Below are positions 1 to 13,600 of a stretch of 64,000 bases of DNA, one piece after another (positions within the stretch are counted from its first letter, which is position 1; each line of letters opens with the position of its first letter). The notes beneath the pieces were generated by a model that ran no database searches, was not told the origin of the DNA, and worked only from the letters and a program-made list of their open reading frames with translations. This DNA is from Lichenostomus cassidix. Lineage: Eukaryota; Chordata; Aves; Passeriformes; Meliphagidae. A program made the translations under genes and the position numbers. The DNA lies in NCBI GenBank assembly GCA_008360975.2, contig CM039211.1, positions 66,988,565 through 67,052,564 of the forward strand, in the 5' to 3' direction.

Positions 1-2429
1 TTTGCCATTTTTCCTTAAACCACAGATTTCAGTTTAAAGTGTTTTCACCTTCTCTCTGTGCTCCTGCATACCGATGATTCACAGCACTCTTGCTTCACAA
101 AGGTTCGCTGGAACTAATTTCTGATGTTCAGAAATGGCACATGGTACACACACTGTGGGACATGGCTGCTCCTAGCAGGAGGGCAGTTTTCAAGATCCTT
201 TGTGTCGAGCCTATAGAAACAAACAATCTAGTAAGAAAACTCCCCACCGTTCTAATGCTGTGATTGTGCATACCCAATTAAGCTGTGCGCATGCGGGGAG
301 AAAACTTTGATTAAACTCTGGCCCCAGCCAAATGTTCATGCAGTGCCCTGATAGAATGTATTTTTTCCTTAAGAATGAAGACATACAGAGGCCTCAGGAA
401 CAAAAAAAGAAAATTATTAAATGCCTTTAGCCATTTAGAGGCCCTGCAGCCACTCCTCAGCACTTGCCTCTTGTTTGGGAGTATTGTGTTGTCCCCAGTA
501 AGCAAAAAGAAACCACATTATCTGGCCTGGGACCAGTCACACCATGTAGCTGAGATTTTAATACTGGGGGCAGAGCTGAGTGTATTGGTCTAGGAAGGCT
601 TGTGAAAAAGAAAAAAGTTGCCAAGTGAATTCCAATAGCAAAAGCCTGTGTTGAGTCTCAGCGTGCTCTTAGGCATTCACAAGCAAAAGGCTAATCAGTC
701 AAGTAAATGTTTCTCTGGGCAGTTGAGCTGTAGAGAGAGAACTGCATCCATTCAGTATGCACAGAAGCAGAGTGTGTTTGTGCAGAGACAGCTCCAGCCG
801 AGCTGGCGTGGGAATGCTGCTGTTTTCACAGTGGGCATTGTTACTATGGAGTCCTGTGAGTTGCTGCAGATCGTCTATGAAGTGATGGATGGGAAATATG
901 ACAGTGCCTTGCCACTCCTGGGCCAGATATAGATACCCACTGGCACTGGGGACGCTGTCCCTGGCCCAGCTCAGTTTCCTCTCAAATCTATTTACTCTGG
1001 AGGGAGCAGGGCTGTAACATGCATGCAGTGGTGGTCACGCAGACTGATGGTGCTTGTGATCCCTCTGTGCAAGTTGTGGGTCTCTTGTGCAGCTGTAACA
1101 TGTGCTGCTAGTGCTGAAAAGCGTCGTGCCAAACCTTGGGGAAGAATTCCTAGGACTGACTCCACTACCATGTCCTGCATCATCCCCACCTCCAGTGTCA
1201 GAAGCTCCACCAGCTGCCAGACCTCCTCTGTAGACAGTGGGGAGAGGGAAACACATCTCCAAGGGCAGATTCGTCTCCTTTTAAGATGAGTGTCTTAGAC
1301 AGAATGGAAATAATCACTCTTTGAAAATCATCTTAGTTTTCTCTGGAGGCCTCGGAAGCCTTTTCTGTGTGTTTGGTCTGGAGCCCATTTTTGAGATTTC
1401 TCCAGCTGAGTCTGCTGGTCCAGGCTCAGAGTTCAAATCTTCAAAGGCACCTCAGAACATGTCTCTCCTCCCTCTGTTGATGCAAATGGATGTCTAATGT
1501 CACGGTCAGGTTACCTACAAAGGAAGAGCTACTGTCAGCATATCAGCTTGCCACAAAAGTAAGGGCTGGTTTGGATTTAGAGTTTTAGCATAATTTTAAC
1601 AGTGTGAACCTAGGCTAGTCCAGGCATGGCCAGACTGCACCAGCACAGGAGACAGTATGTGGCTGTTACACAATGTCATTTCCCATGATATGTCTACTCC
1701 CATGCCCTCCTGCAGCCAGAAGGCTGGGGCTCCAAGGACTTGCTTACTGTGTTGAGTAGCAACAAGGAAGCATCCTGCTCTTGGGGTCATGTTCCTTAGA
1801 AATGGCTATATCCTGCCTTTCCCCAGACTGGCAGAGAAAAGGTTATCATCCAGGAAGCCTGGACTCAAGTGGTGCCACTTAGCACCTTAAACATCCCTCT
1901 TGGAGAGGTTCTAGCATGTCTGAGAGACAGACATGTCCGTTCTGTTATCTGGCCATTCCCATGTGTAGTAGCCCAAAGATAAGGGAGCTCATGGGTATGT
2001 CTCAAACACTGATAGCCAGATGGCTGTGGAGCCAACTAAGGATTGGTAATAACACACTGTGAGAAAAAACAGAATGTGGCTGGAGAAGGGGCCACATGGA
2101 GGTAGAGCAGCACTTTTCTAGGACAAACATCCTTGTTTTGGTTCCTGGAGATAAGCACAACAGAGTACAGGAATGAGGTCAAAAAGCAGGCATGAGCTGT
2201 AGGGGGATGTGGAGACCACCAAATATCCTGAAGCCTCCAACCCATTTCCAGAAAGGCCTGGAAGAATGGGCTGCACACAGTAACTAAATTACATAAAGAG
2301 TGAGAAACTTACCTCCAGTGCAGGGAAACTCATCTATAAAAAGGTACTCCCACCAAGCCCAGGCATGTGTGCACCCCAGGACCCTGCACACCCCATCAGC
2401 TGAACCAGCAATGGAGCCAGGACTGATGA

Positions 2430-2491
2430 TCTCTTTCTCTCTTTCTTTCTTTCTGAATCTCTTTGATTCATCTCTCTCTCTCTCTTCCCTT
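2430..2491. repeat. Pyrimidine-rich simple repeat (CTTT/CT)
   Basis: An interrupted run of CTTT and CT units with a short non-repeat gap around 2454-2470. Confidence 0.75.
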
Positions 2492-3447
2492 TCACCTTAC
2501 CCCATTATCCTAAACCCACTCCTAGGTGCTTAACAGAAGGCCAAAGACTAACATACCCATTTCCATACCAAGTGTGTAATTTACTAACAGAACTTTGTAA
2601 GATTTTGTGGACCCTCTGACTTTTGACATTCTTTTTGTCTACCAGCATCTACAAATCTTGGGTGCTCCCTTCCCCTGAATGGTGAGAGGACACACTATTA
2701 TTATCCTTTCCTGCAGCTTGGATTCTGATCTATTCCCTTCATCTGGGCATGTTTGAGACCAGACTCATGTTCCAAGGGTACATGAACTGATCTATGATTT
2801 ATGCCTGACTATTCTCCTGGTTTTTTGGTTTGCAGCCTGCTCTTACCATTTTAACCAGTCATTAAGCTGCTACATTAGAGAAAAAGTGCAGCAGTGACTG
2901 CATTAGAGGAAAGCAGAAGAAACTGCCTTTTGTTCAGCAATGCTCTTGAATGTGAGGTCTTGTAAGCATCATCCATTTTAAGTACTGTCAAAGTCTACTG
3001 AGTAGTGCAAATGAGCAGGATTTTGATAAAATGTTATAACCCTACATATGTTTAACCAATTTAACCAGTTTCCACCAAGATACAGCCTTATTCAAAAATC
3101 ACATTTTGTCTTCTAAGCACCTTGTATTAGAAAGAGCTAATGTGCACTGCAGGGAGAAGGCAGGCAGAAGAGTGGCTCAACAAGTGATTTTTTTTTTTTA
3201 CTGGGGATGAAGAATGATGTTACCTTGTTTCAAAACTCAGTGGCTCTCCTCTGCATACAGGGTTCATTGCCAAATGATGAGTTGCATTTTACAAGAAATT
3301 GTGTACAAAATAAAAACTCCAGGAACTGAGAGAGAGAGAGAATATCAATTCACCAGTTTGGAATGGTATTTTCTAGTATTTAACGTATGTTGCCTTGTTC
3401 CATTTCTTACAAGTGATGTTTTTTTCATATACTGGACAAAATATATA

Positions 3448-3615
3448 TTTTGTTTTATATTAAAACAAAACAAAACATATATAAAACATATACAAAACAT
3501 ATAAAAACATAAAACAATTTGTTTTATATTAAAACAAATTTGGTATATGAAAAATATATGAAAAATACATGAAAAATATATTTCATATATTTTTCATATA
3601 TTTTTTTCATATATA
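3448..3615. repeat. AT-rich hairpin cluster
   Basis: Two near-identical palindromes, TTTTGTTTTA-TATT-AAAACAAAA-type at 3448-3470 and 3516-3540, are followed by repeated ATATGAAAAAT units (3545-3577) and their inverse ATTTTTCATAT units (to 3615). The block is almost purely A+T and can fold into several strong stems. No coding potential. Confidence 0.8.
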
Positions 3616-4520
3616 ATGTTGAATGTTTGCTTTGCCTGTGCAGCTGTACCTATGATATACCCAAATTTACATACACGTATGTGTAAGTGCATGTTCAATT
3701 TAATTTCCAGCTTCTAGGTGAGAATAAAAACATGTTTGAAAACCAATTTTAATTTTCATTATGGTGCTAAGTGGAGAGAGTTCCAACAGGTTTGCAGTTT
3801 GCTATGAAAGGACTTCAGATATTTTTAGCAGTGGTAGAACTGCCTGAGTTGGTAGTTTGTTTCTCTCTCAAGTTCTTTGATGTGCTGCACCATAGAGTTC
3901 AATACAGGTTGTCTGCCAGTGGGCTGGAGCAGGCTGTGTTTGGGGAGATTTGTTTTTCACAGGGGAAATGTCAGTGACAGTGAAAGGTACTGTGCTGATA
4001 GATCTTTCCTGTCAGCCATTAAATAGGTCCCAAGAGGGACCAGAGAGTGAATTCTCTTACCCATGTAGCCCTCATTCCTTCCAAGCTGGACTTTCACTCA
4101 GAGCTGGTCTCAAACTTTTTCGTTTCACATTTGAGGCTGACTGGTCCACTTGGAATTCATCTGAAACTGTAAATGTGTTCCATACAACACCCCAAGGAGT
4201 CATGATGTGAAAATTATTTGGGACTACTGCCAGCCCAGGCTGAATTTGAGCTGGTGACCCACCATCCACATTATATTCCCAGTATAATCCATCATATAAG
4301 CCTGATGTTGAAATTCGGCATTTCCAGAGGTACTTTTAACATACTAAATGGGCTTCCCAAGTTCTGTGTTTTGCCCCTGGGTTTCAACATCCAAAACAGC
4401 AGCATGTTCTCTGCTCCCTCTGAATATGAAGGGGCTGGAGTCGCCTAACAGCCACTCAGAGAATTGGCTGCAGAACTTTCAGCTAATCCATTCTGTTTTG
4501 TTTCTCTTCTTTCTTGACAG

Positions 4521-4620
4521 GATCCAACAGCTGCAGCTATTTCGGACAGAGATTGCGATACAAGAGAGGGAGAGACTGTAGCCATGAACTATAAGCCATC
4601 CCCACTTCAAGTGAAATTAG
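4521..4620 (+). CDS. FAM219A: FAM219A coding exon (first in window)
   Basis: 100 bp: 33 codons plus one base. It begins at DPTAAAISDRD and ends at PSPLQVKL. The acceptor is CTTGACAG and the donor GTGAGT. The extra G at the 3' end completes a Glu codon with the next exon. The internal ATG (4583-4585) encodes the Met of MNYKPSP and could serve as an alternative start, but the human protein reads through it. Confidence 0.93.
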
Positions 4621-7600
4621 GTGAGTCTTTGCTGATGGAGAGTGAAAAGGCTGAATCCAAGGCCTGAAACACAGGATCATATGCAGGTCTCTGTGCATGT
4701 GGCTGAGCATGGCAGCTTGGCTCAAACAGCTCACAGAGCAGTTTTATCACTGTAATGCTGCAGCTGTGATTCAGGGAACTGACCTACAAACATGTAAAGC
4801 CCCTGTATCTGTGGATGTGGTAAAGAAAGGAAGCTATGCCTCAGAAGCAAGGCATAGCTCTTTTAAACATACAGTTTTTTTATTCAGCTGGGATCAAGGC
4901 TTGGCCAGATAAAGAATGAAGATAATATGGAGGGACTGTAAAAACAAGAGAAGGCAAAATAGCTGCAAACAAAAGGGAAGGGATCAGAGAGCTGAGACAC
5001 TACCAGAGCTGTGTTATCATGAGATGGAAGACTTTTAGGTCTGTAAAGGTTCTCATACAAATACTCATGCTATTTCTGAGCAGTATTTTTTAAGTTCTGG
5101 AAGCAGAATCACCCTTTTAGCACAATACAGTACTTCCTTGCAAGGCTTATGCTTACAGGAGGACAGCAATCCACACATGCTCTCTTGTCACCAAAACCTG
5201 AGCAGCTATTTTGCCACACAGCTTCAAGAACCAGATGACAAATAAGTCAGAGGAACAGTGTGCTTTTTGTGAAGAAATGGGAGTTTAAGTGTGGAAAATT
5301 TCCCACTAAGAGCAGGAAGCAATCCCCTGGCTGTCCTTCACATCAGTACAAGTGACATTGAGAGGATGCTGCTGAAGCTGTTTGAGAGTGTCTGTGCAAG
5401 TCATGAATAGTCTAAAACCAGTGGCTGCTTTTCAGGAAAAGGCAGGGAGCAGCAGTGTGTGTTAATGACAGCACAATTCATAGTTTGGTAAAAGATTATT
5501 ACTGCCAGCATGCCATATGCCACCAGGATCCTTTTCCACTGCCAAGAGAGCTCTTTAATGGTACTAGACAGATAATTACTACTGCAGTAGTTGTTTTGGA
5601 TAATTTAACACCAGGAAACAGGTTAGAGAGCAATTGATGCTATTATTGGTAGGTCTGTGATATTCTTGCCTTTCTAGGCAATAAAAATATCCTCCTGAGA
5701 TTTACTAACGTGACAGGAAATGGTACTTTTTTAGGCTTGGCTATGGTAAGTCATGAGAGCATTCTAGGAGATCAGATCATTGCAAACAGATTTGGATTCA
5801 GGGTAAACAAGTTTGATTCATACAAATTAAATGGAAAGGTAATTTGAAGTAGATCCTTAACAAACCTTAGTGTTGCAAATAAAGCCAGTAGAGTGAGAAA
5901 CTTGGGAAGTCAAAATACATCAGGTAGTGTTGAAGGAGAATGTATCAGAAGAAGGACATTGCTAATGGAGTTTTCCAACAGTGTATATTCATTAGGTGTA
6001 TATTCATTAATGACTTTTACATAAAAAGCAGGAATCAGCAAAGAAAATTTAGTAGAGCATATTTGGGAGACCTAAGTACAACAAAGATTCAGAAATGCTA
6101 TAGAGGAAAAAACCATGAAAACTGGAATAATAGAAAAGAGAAAAATATAACAGGAAAAACTCAGTCTTCTGTAAACTGGAGTTTATCAACTGGAGATGAA
6201 TGCATTAGTTGATTGGAAGGTTATTAATTATTGAAATGGACTAGCACATGAAAATAGGCCACAGTCACACTTCTTCAGAACTTACCAGCTTTTTTCCAGG
6301 GATCAGATAGAAGAGAATGATTAGCCTTTCTGCCAGAACTTCTGCTTTTCCACATAGGAAAAATTCTATTTCATTTAGCCAGTGCTGAGCAGCATAAAGA
6401 GTCAAAGGGAGGTATTTGAAGTGTTTGAACAGTTTTTGTAGCAGATAGAAGCATACTGTTGCCAGGACCTCCTTTCCAGCTGGTGCTTCCACCCAGTCAT
6501 CTCAGTGCTGACCACAATACACTTACGAAGAGAATAGTGGGTGAAACCTACCTGCTGAAGAGGAGTTGTCCTGCATGGGTGACAGGCATCTTCCTGTCTC
6601 CTTGACTGCAGAGAGGTTTGCTCCAACACCTCTCTGTGGAAACAGTGTGCCTCTTTACTGAGGTGAACACATACCTAGTGGCATTTGGATCAGCTCTCTA
6701 CTCTTAGCCATACCCAGATGAGCTCTAGGTTATCTGAGCAAAATGAGACTCCCAGTATTGCCTGTAGCCAGTGTAACAGACCTTTAATCCACACCAGCTC
6801 CTGCTGCTCTTATTCTTCAAATCTGCCCAGCCTCTACCGTTTTCTAGCAGCTTAATCACTGCATCTCCCAGCTCTGGCCCTGATTCCTCTGACTAGATTT
6901 TATGTCCCTTCTGCATTAAACTTGTCAGGATTGTTTCTACTCTCTTTAAGGCTAGAAAAAGTTAAGGTGGTACATAAATGTTTAATAGCTTAACTGGCAG
7001 AGCCATTGTTGTTAATGGTAGCAACTAGGGGTTTAATCCTTTTGCAGGTTTTCCATATGGATGGTGGCATTTTTCACTGTTAAATCAGAATCAATTGTTC
7101 AAATGTCAAATGTTCTGATGGAAGGTTGATAAATGTCATTTTTCAGTTTGCGAAGATTCATGTATAAATCTGTCATATGCGCTTGTTGGAAGCTCAGTTC
7201 AAGTGAGCTCAATTAAATACCAACCCAGCATGAATACAACTTTTGCTTCTAGACACTGCAGTGATTAAAGTGTGACAGAAAGAGCTTGAAAACTGCACAC
7301 ACTGCACACAGATTTATCCTGCTGCTTGAATGGTCTTTTCCTTGGTTGTTTCTTCCCCTCTAAATAAGTACATTTGGCCACACATTTTCCTGAGGGGGGT
7401 CAGTTTGATACAGGAAAAACTTCACAGGTGTCTTATATTTCTAGTGACTTCCTAAAGGTTATGCCTGGTTTATAAATGGAACAGTGCTTGATGCTAGGGC
7501 CACATCAGAAAAGAACATCACACCAAGGGGAAATAAGATCTCCCAGTTCATGCAGTTCATAATTTTAAACCCTTATTGATATTGTATCCATGTTAATTTT

Positions 7601-10600
7601 ATATTTGCTAATTTTCTAACACTCCCACTTGGTCTTTCTGTCAGGAGCTGCAAGGCTCAGCCATGCTTCTTTCTTTCTTTCAGATCGTTGATAAGCAGAC
7701 TCCTGACAGCACGGGTGGGGGGCTGGGTGTGCATTAGTGCTTAGGAGATGTCTCCAGCACATCCTTATTAGGAGCCATATCCAGATGGAGCACATACCAC
7801 AAGCCTTTTGAAAACAGAAGACAGTTATGATAAGGAGAGAGGGAGGAACAGAATAATCCCCAAGTGTAAATCTCAGGGCACCACATCCACTGGAAGGCAA
7901 CAGATCCTCCTAGGATTCCCAGGAGACAAGATATTATTTTAATGAAGCTTATGCCATCTGCTTTTCTATTTTGCATTTTTAATTTCCCTTCTCTGGTCTG
8001 AAATCCCCACCCAGACAGTCTGTGTCTGTCTTACCTAGCAGTAAATGACATTAGTTTGTGTTAAAACAGAATGGGCAATGTGGAAATGGGTTGGAGTGCT
8101 GCAAAATGAGCAACAGGTGGGATGAGGAATTGTGGCAGAGGCATCTTCATGAGCACATCCACCACATGGGGAGCTTGGCAGTAAATGTCCTGCATGCCTG
8201 TCTGCAGATGAACATGTGGTAGAGAGGCAGAGACATTCACAGCAGCCCTCAGCCTGCCAAGGTGCCTGTGGCCTATGTAAGCACCTCCTCTCCTTGATCT
8301 AGATAGGGAATAAGGCACTGTTTTTGGAAAGTTCCTCAAAAAGGTCATAAAAGTATGTGAAAACTGAATGTCTAAGCTAGAGAAACTGAGTCCAACCTCA
8401 AGGAAATTACTGAAATGCTGTTCACTTAGACCAAGCAGAACTTGGAGGGTTAAACTGCAGCAAAAGCACCATCACAAGGGCATAGAGAATAGTGTTCCCT
8501 GGTGTGCCTGGCTTGGAGAAAACTAATTTGTGACTGAGCCCCATCTTGGTGGAGATTGAAGTGAACAGAGGAGATAATCCATTTGGAGACAGGCTGATGA
8601 CAGGTCTGTGGTGTTAGCTCCTGCCTTAAGCCTGCTGCTGTGGATTTGTGGCAAATATTGAGCTGCTGTGTGATCAGGGAGGAATAGTACCAGGAATATC
8701 AGTCAGAACTACAAAGCCCTCGGGGTTCAACTTAACAAAATCAGTGATTTTCTGGCTGAAACTTTACAGAAGGTCTCTGATCCCAGTAAAGGACAGACTG
8801 CTCCCTGTGGCGTCTGAGATTGATCTTCCAATTGGTGTTTAACCCCTTCTCCTGGAATAGGGCGTGGCTCCAGATCTTGTTTTAAAGCTCTCCATCAAAG
8901 AGCCACGAAGCACACAGCAGAGCAACCTATCCCAGTGCTGCTCAAAAGGATGCTGTGTTCAGAGCTCACCTGCCAGACTGCTCTTCCCGCAGGTCAAGAT
9001 GCAGAACTGGGAAGTGCAGTCACAAACAGAGCAGGCAGCAAGCGCCTTGGTGGGCTGAAAGGCTCTGGATCTGCCCCCATCTGTGGCTCCTATTCTGCAT
9101 CATCACTTCCCAGTCTGCTCCAAAACTTGTGACTTCTGAAGCTTTTCATACAGAAAACAGAATAATAAAGGGGAGGTTGAAGTAGACTGGACAGATCAAT
9201 GCCATTAGTGTATCGTTTTGTCAGTATTTCAAGTACTGTACTATTCCCAGTTGCTCTTCTGTAACAAGGTGATTAATGCTAATTAGGTACAGCAGCTGTT
9301 GTTTCTGGGAAGATGCTCTGTAGGTAAATTAGGGACACATTTTATAAAAAGGCTCTAACTCTTAAACTAGGTCCCCAGGTTCCAGCTCTGTTGACAAAAC
9401 TGCAGATTTTCACATCCATAACTGTTTGCATGGCGACCTCAAGTGACATCATTACCTTAAGTGCAAAAAGCCATTTTGTTCCCCCGGGGGCACCCATTTC
9501 CTTGAACACAGTCAGTGCACTGCACGGGGGGAAGGGTGGGGTAGAAGCCAGACAGCAGGAGCAATACAGCCCTGCTATTGATTTTCTTCATGAAGACAGA
9601 AGTGCAGCCCACCACTCGGAAGTCTCATGGAGCTTGGGAGGAATTTATTTGAACATTTTTTTCATCTCTTAATACTCTTTCCATTCATAAGAGAAATGGT
9701 GTACACAGATTTATGGTAGCATCCTTCCTGTAGGATATTTCCAGGCTCTTTTTGGAGAGGATGAGAGAATGAACAGCTGCATCACATTAAGGGTAGTAGG
9801 GCTGTCTGCAGACAGAGCTGCAAAGATGAGGGCAGAAAACCAGTTCTGACAGGCATATTATTGCAGATTAGTTAGGAGAGAAGCAGAGAGCCAGAAAGAA
9901 GGAGGTGTATGGTTAAGAGTAAAGCCATTTAGACAAACTGGAACAAAGCAATCATTGGAGTTCAGCAGAGAGCTCCTGAGAGGAGGGAGTGTGTGAGGGG
10001 GTGAGACAGAAGGAAGGGAGGTTCCAGTCAGCAAATCCTAGAAGCAGAGCATGAGCCCATGAATATGGGAATGATGTGGTACGAGGTTCATCAAATGACC
10101 TGGCTTTTTGTGTCACTGCTGATTTGTTATGCCACTGCACCAGGGCTTCACTGGCTTTTCCCAGCCCTCCACAGTGGTATGTGCATCTCTCCCATGACAC
10201 ATTCCTGGGTACCAATACACCTCACAAGCCAACAGGCTCACACCCACTCACATCTTGTGTTGCACACACCACTTTTAGCTAATACTCCTTCAGGTAAAAA
10301 GTCATGAAGAAGGAAGCTGTAAGGTAACTGGATAATTTTGAGGTGTTACCAGGCCATACCGTTAGCCACTCCATATATTTACAGTACCTACAGTCTGATA
10401 GTCTGGGAAGAAGAGCTAATTCTGAAGATCTGCTTCTGCATAAATTATTTTATTCTGTATTGAGAATGGGCCAAAGCATCCAGAGTCTGAATGGGGGTTT
10501 CATGCCTGAAGAAGAAGTCCAGAGCTGCAAATTACAGGTTCTCTTCATTGTCTGACCCACCATAGTCAGTCATCTCAAATATGGGAAGCAGCTCAGAAGG

Positions 10601-13600
10601 TTGAGAAAAAACAAATTGAGCAAATTACTGTGATTCTCTGATAGGAGAAAAAAAATCAGTAATTGAAGTAGTGATAACAGTAAAAAGTACCTGGTCTAGC
10701 AAAGCCTAACCCCAGCAGGCAGCACCACACAGTGGTCTGTTCAGAGGTCTCATTACACAAGTACGTGTTACTCTCATCACTTTTCTGTGAAGTATGTGGA
10801 GAATTGGTTTAAAAGAAATAGTTCCCCAAAGGTGATTAAAGCTTGTTCCTGACATTAAAAAGATTAACAGCAGCTGAGATTATAAGTCTGCCTGCTCAGA
10901 CGTTGGTATCTTTAAAAAAATCAACACAGAAAAGGACAGTAGTACTGTTTTCTGGCTTCTCAAAGCCCTATGTCCTTAAATGTAGGTTCCACCTGTTCCA
11001 CCACACTGTAACATTTCCCCAGTTGTGAATTACTCAGGTGTTACTATTTCTGTAGTTCCTTCTGATGTCTCCAAAGGTAGATGAGTTTCTGTGTCCAAAG
11101 GTTGATGAGTTTCTGCCTAGCACTTGAGGGAAGCAAGTATAGCCCAGTATAATTAATGTAAATTGGCTCCAGAACAGTCCACAGCATCTACAGACAGTGT
11201 TGGGTGATGCACTTATTTAATGTGTTTGATTTATTAATGATGAGCCTTAAAATGTACTTGATGGTTAATTGAATTTGTTCTGATTTTGAAGTGATGTGGG
11301 CTCGCACTTTGTCTTCTCTGTGCTGCACACTCAGCTCTTAACAGGGAAAGGTTACTGTCTGCTTATTGAATGAAGTGACTAAAATGCTCCATCAGCAGAT
11401 CAAGCTCTATTAAATAGAAATAACAGAGGGAAAGATCATGTAATGATATAGCAAGTTCACCACAATTCTTGGTTTTTAGCTGCTATCCTTATGCACAGAG
11501 GATGTGTTCATAGCAGCCTGAAAACTTCATGTTGCTTCTCTGAGATATTAAGGGATCCTTTGGAAACTCAGAAACCTTGGCGTGCCCCAGCAGTAGAGCA
11601 GAGAAGACAAGAATGTCATCCATATCATGTGTCCTGTCAGTAGTAGAGTCCTTGTGGCACCTTAGTGGTCGTGGATTGCAGACTTCACCTGAGCATGAAC
11701 AGAGGTACATCCAAGGAGCCCTTCTTCTGTGACCCCAGTCTTTGTTCCAGACAGAGCAAACAGTGTTACATCCATCTGTGCACAGCAGAGCCCCATTTTT
11801 CCAGTGGTGCAGCCAAAGCACCAGCTGCTAGGCTCAGCTCTAATGTGGCAGACAGGGAGGTGTGCCACAAGAAACGTTTGCTGCAGCAGCAACAAACTAA
11901 GTACAGCTTTTCCCAGTTAGCAACAGTCACATTTCATCATGTCCATCACGTTTGGTTCAGAGGTCTAGGGAGGAGCAATTCCCAAAAGCAGGAGCTAGCA
12001 CAAAAGAAACGACTCTGTAGTTCTTCATGGAAGGAGAGCTGGTTGAAGCCAGACATGGAGCAGTGTGGGCTGTGCTGGGCACATGCAGAAGAGGCTGTTT
12101 GCTAGGTTAGCAGACTGGTAAAAGCAGCTCAACAGCTTCAGCTGTTGTCAGCATCTCAGCCTCTTACACCGACCAACACCACTGCTTTGTGGAGAAGCTT
12201 TAGGAATGGGAATTAAGCTGCAGTGAGGATAGTGGGACCAGTTGTGCAAAAAGGCTTCTGAACCTCCCGAGTCCTGACTGGGACTAAGAGGGAGTTTTGC
12301 CTGTTTCCTGACAATCACTTCACTCCTGGCAGGAACAAGGCAGTGACCTCTCTAGGAAAGACCAGAGCCTTCCTGCTCTGCCATGTGTAGAAAGTCTTCT
12401 GGCACCTCTCCTTTTCTTTCAAACCTCAAACTTTTGGCAGAGCTTTTTCCTTGTTCCGCTTGGCAGTCATTCTCTATAAAGCAGGGCACACTGAAGGAAA
12501 ATAAAACTGTTTTTTACAGATGCCATATATTTACCAAGATAAAATTTTATTTAAGAAAAAGTCACAGCAGTAATTGGACAGTCTGATCCCATTTCTCTAG
12601 TTGTTAAACAGAGCTATCATTCAAAAAGCTTAAAGTGCTGCCTGAATCATGGCTGAATAGCTTGTGTTGAGGGTATACTTTTCTGCATCACTCATAGAAA
12701 TGAGACTTTGCAGGCTGATACTGTGCAAAATAGCTGTAGTCTCCTTTTTGAAATGTCTTCCGGAAGGAAAAGCAGAACTTATTGATCAAACTTGAGCATT
12801 GTCCAAACTCCGTTTCTAAACTGACCTATAGGAAAACATGCCCCACAGACAATATTTGTGTCTTTTCTCTGTGTCCAGTTACAAGGGGAAAGGAGGGGTA
12901 GTGCATACATTCTTGGCAGACAGATCTAAGTCTTTATCAAAGAATCATCTCCAGACTGTGTAATCATTGTGATCTGTTTGTGTCTGCCTCCTACTAGTAG
13001 TAGACTCCTGTTTTCTCCACACTGCTTTGCAAACTATTCCTCTCCTTCCTCCCACTTTCTGTATCAGTGATATCATCCATCCTCACTTTTTGGGACTGCA
13101 CAGCTGAGCCATTGCTCTCAGTTACTCTTGCCTTCCTTCCTTTTCATGTCCCTTTCACCTGTGAACTCTTCCCAATTTTTTTTTTCCTTAACTCTGCCAT
13201 TTTTATCCCACTTTCTGCTTACCTTGAGCTTGAATTGATTCAGCCTGAGCCTTTGTGAATGTTCCAACCCTTTGTCTCGTAAAGTAACACTGTTTATAGC
13301 ACAATAAAATGAATCCTCTACGGGGCTGTAAGGTAATTCTACTGTAAACCCAAAATCATCTCATTTTTTACTATAACTTTGATCTTTTTTCTGCCTTCTG
13401 CTCTAAATGAAGGCAATCCTCACTTTTTTCCAAACAACCCACATACCCTCTTTTTTTGATCACTGCTGTGAAATCAGTACAATCAAGTCAGCAGGTGTTA
13501 ATGTGTTCTGGAGGAATGATGCAGTTCTGTCTAGCTCACTAGCCTGAAGCCTATGAGTTTAAAAGTGCTTTCTGCCATGAGTAAATGGTGAGCTGGCTAT

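Larger units (their letters stand above)
1..4520 (+). other. FAM219A: FAM219A 5' intron (3' part only)
   Basis: This stretch precedes the first recognisable FAM219A coding exon and ends in a good acceptor (a run of T and C followed by TTGACAG at 4514-4520). The human protein has about 20 residues encoded upstream of this point; no matching exon or CpG island is visible here, so exon 1 is inferred to lie left of the window. The stretch holds a pyrimidine-rich simple repeat near 2430-2491 and an AT-rich hairpin cluster at 3448-3615. Otherwise I see nothing coding; the short open frames have no recognisable content. Confidence 0.7.

Noticed and set aside
4832..4859. 10-bp hairpin AGCTATGCCT / AGGCATAGCT just after the first coding exon
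   Set aside because: A short stem of this size is expected several times by chance in 64 kb, and nothing links it to splicing.
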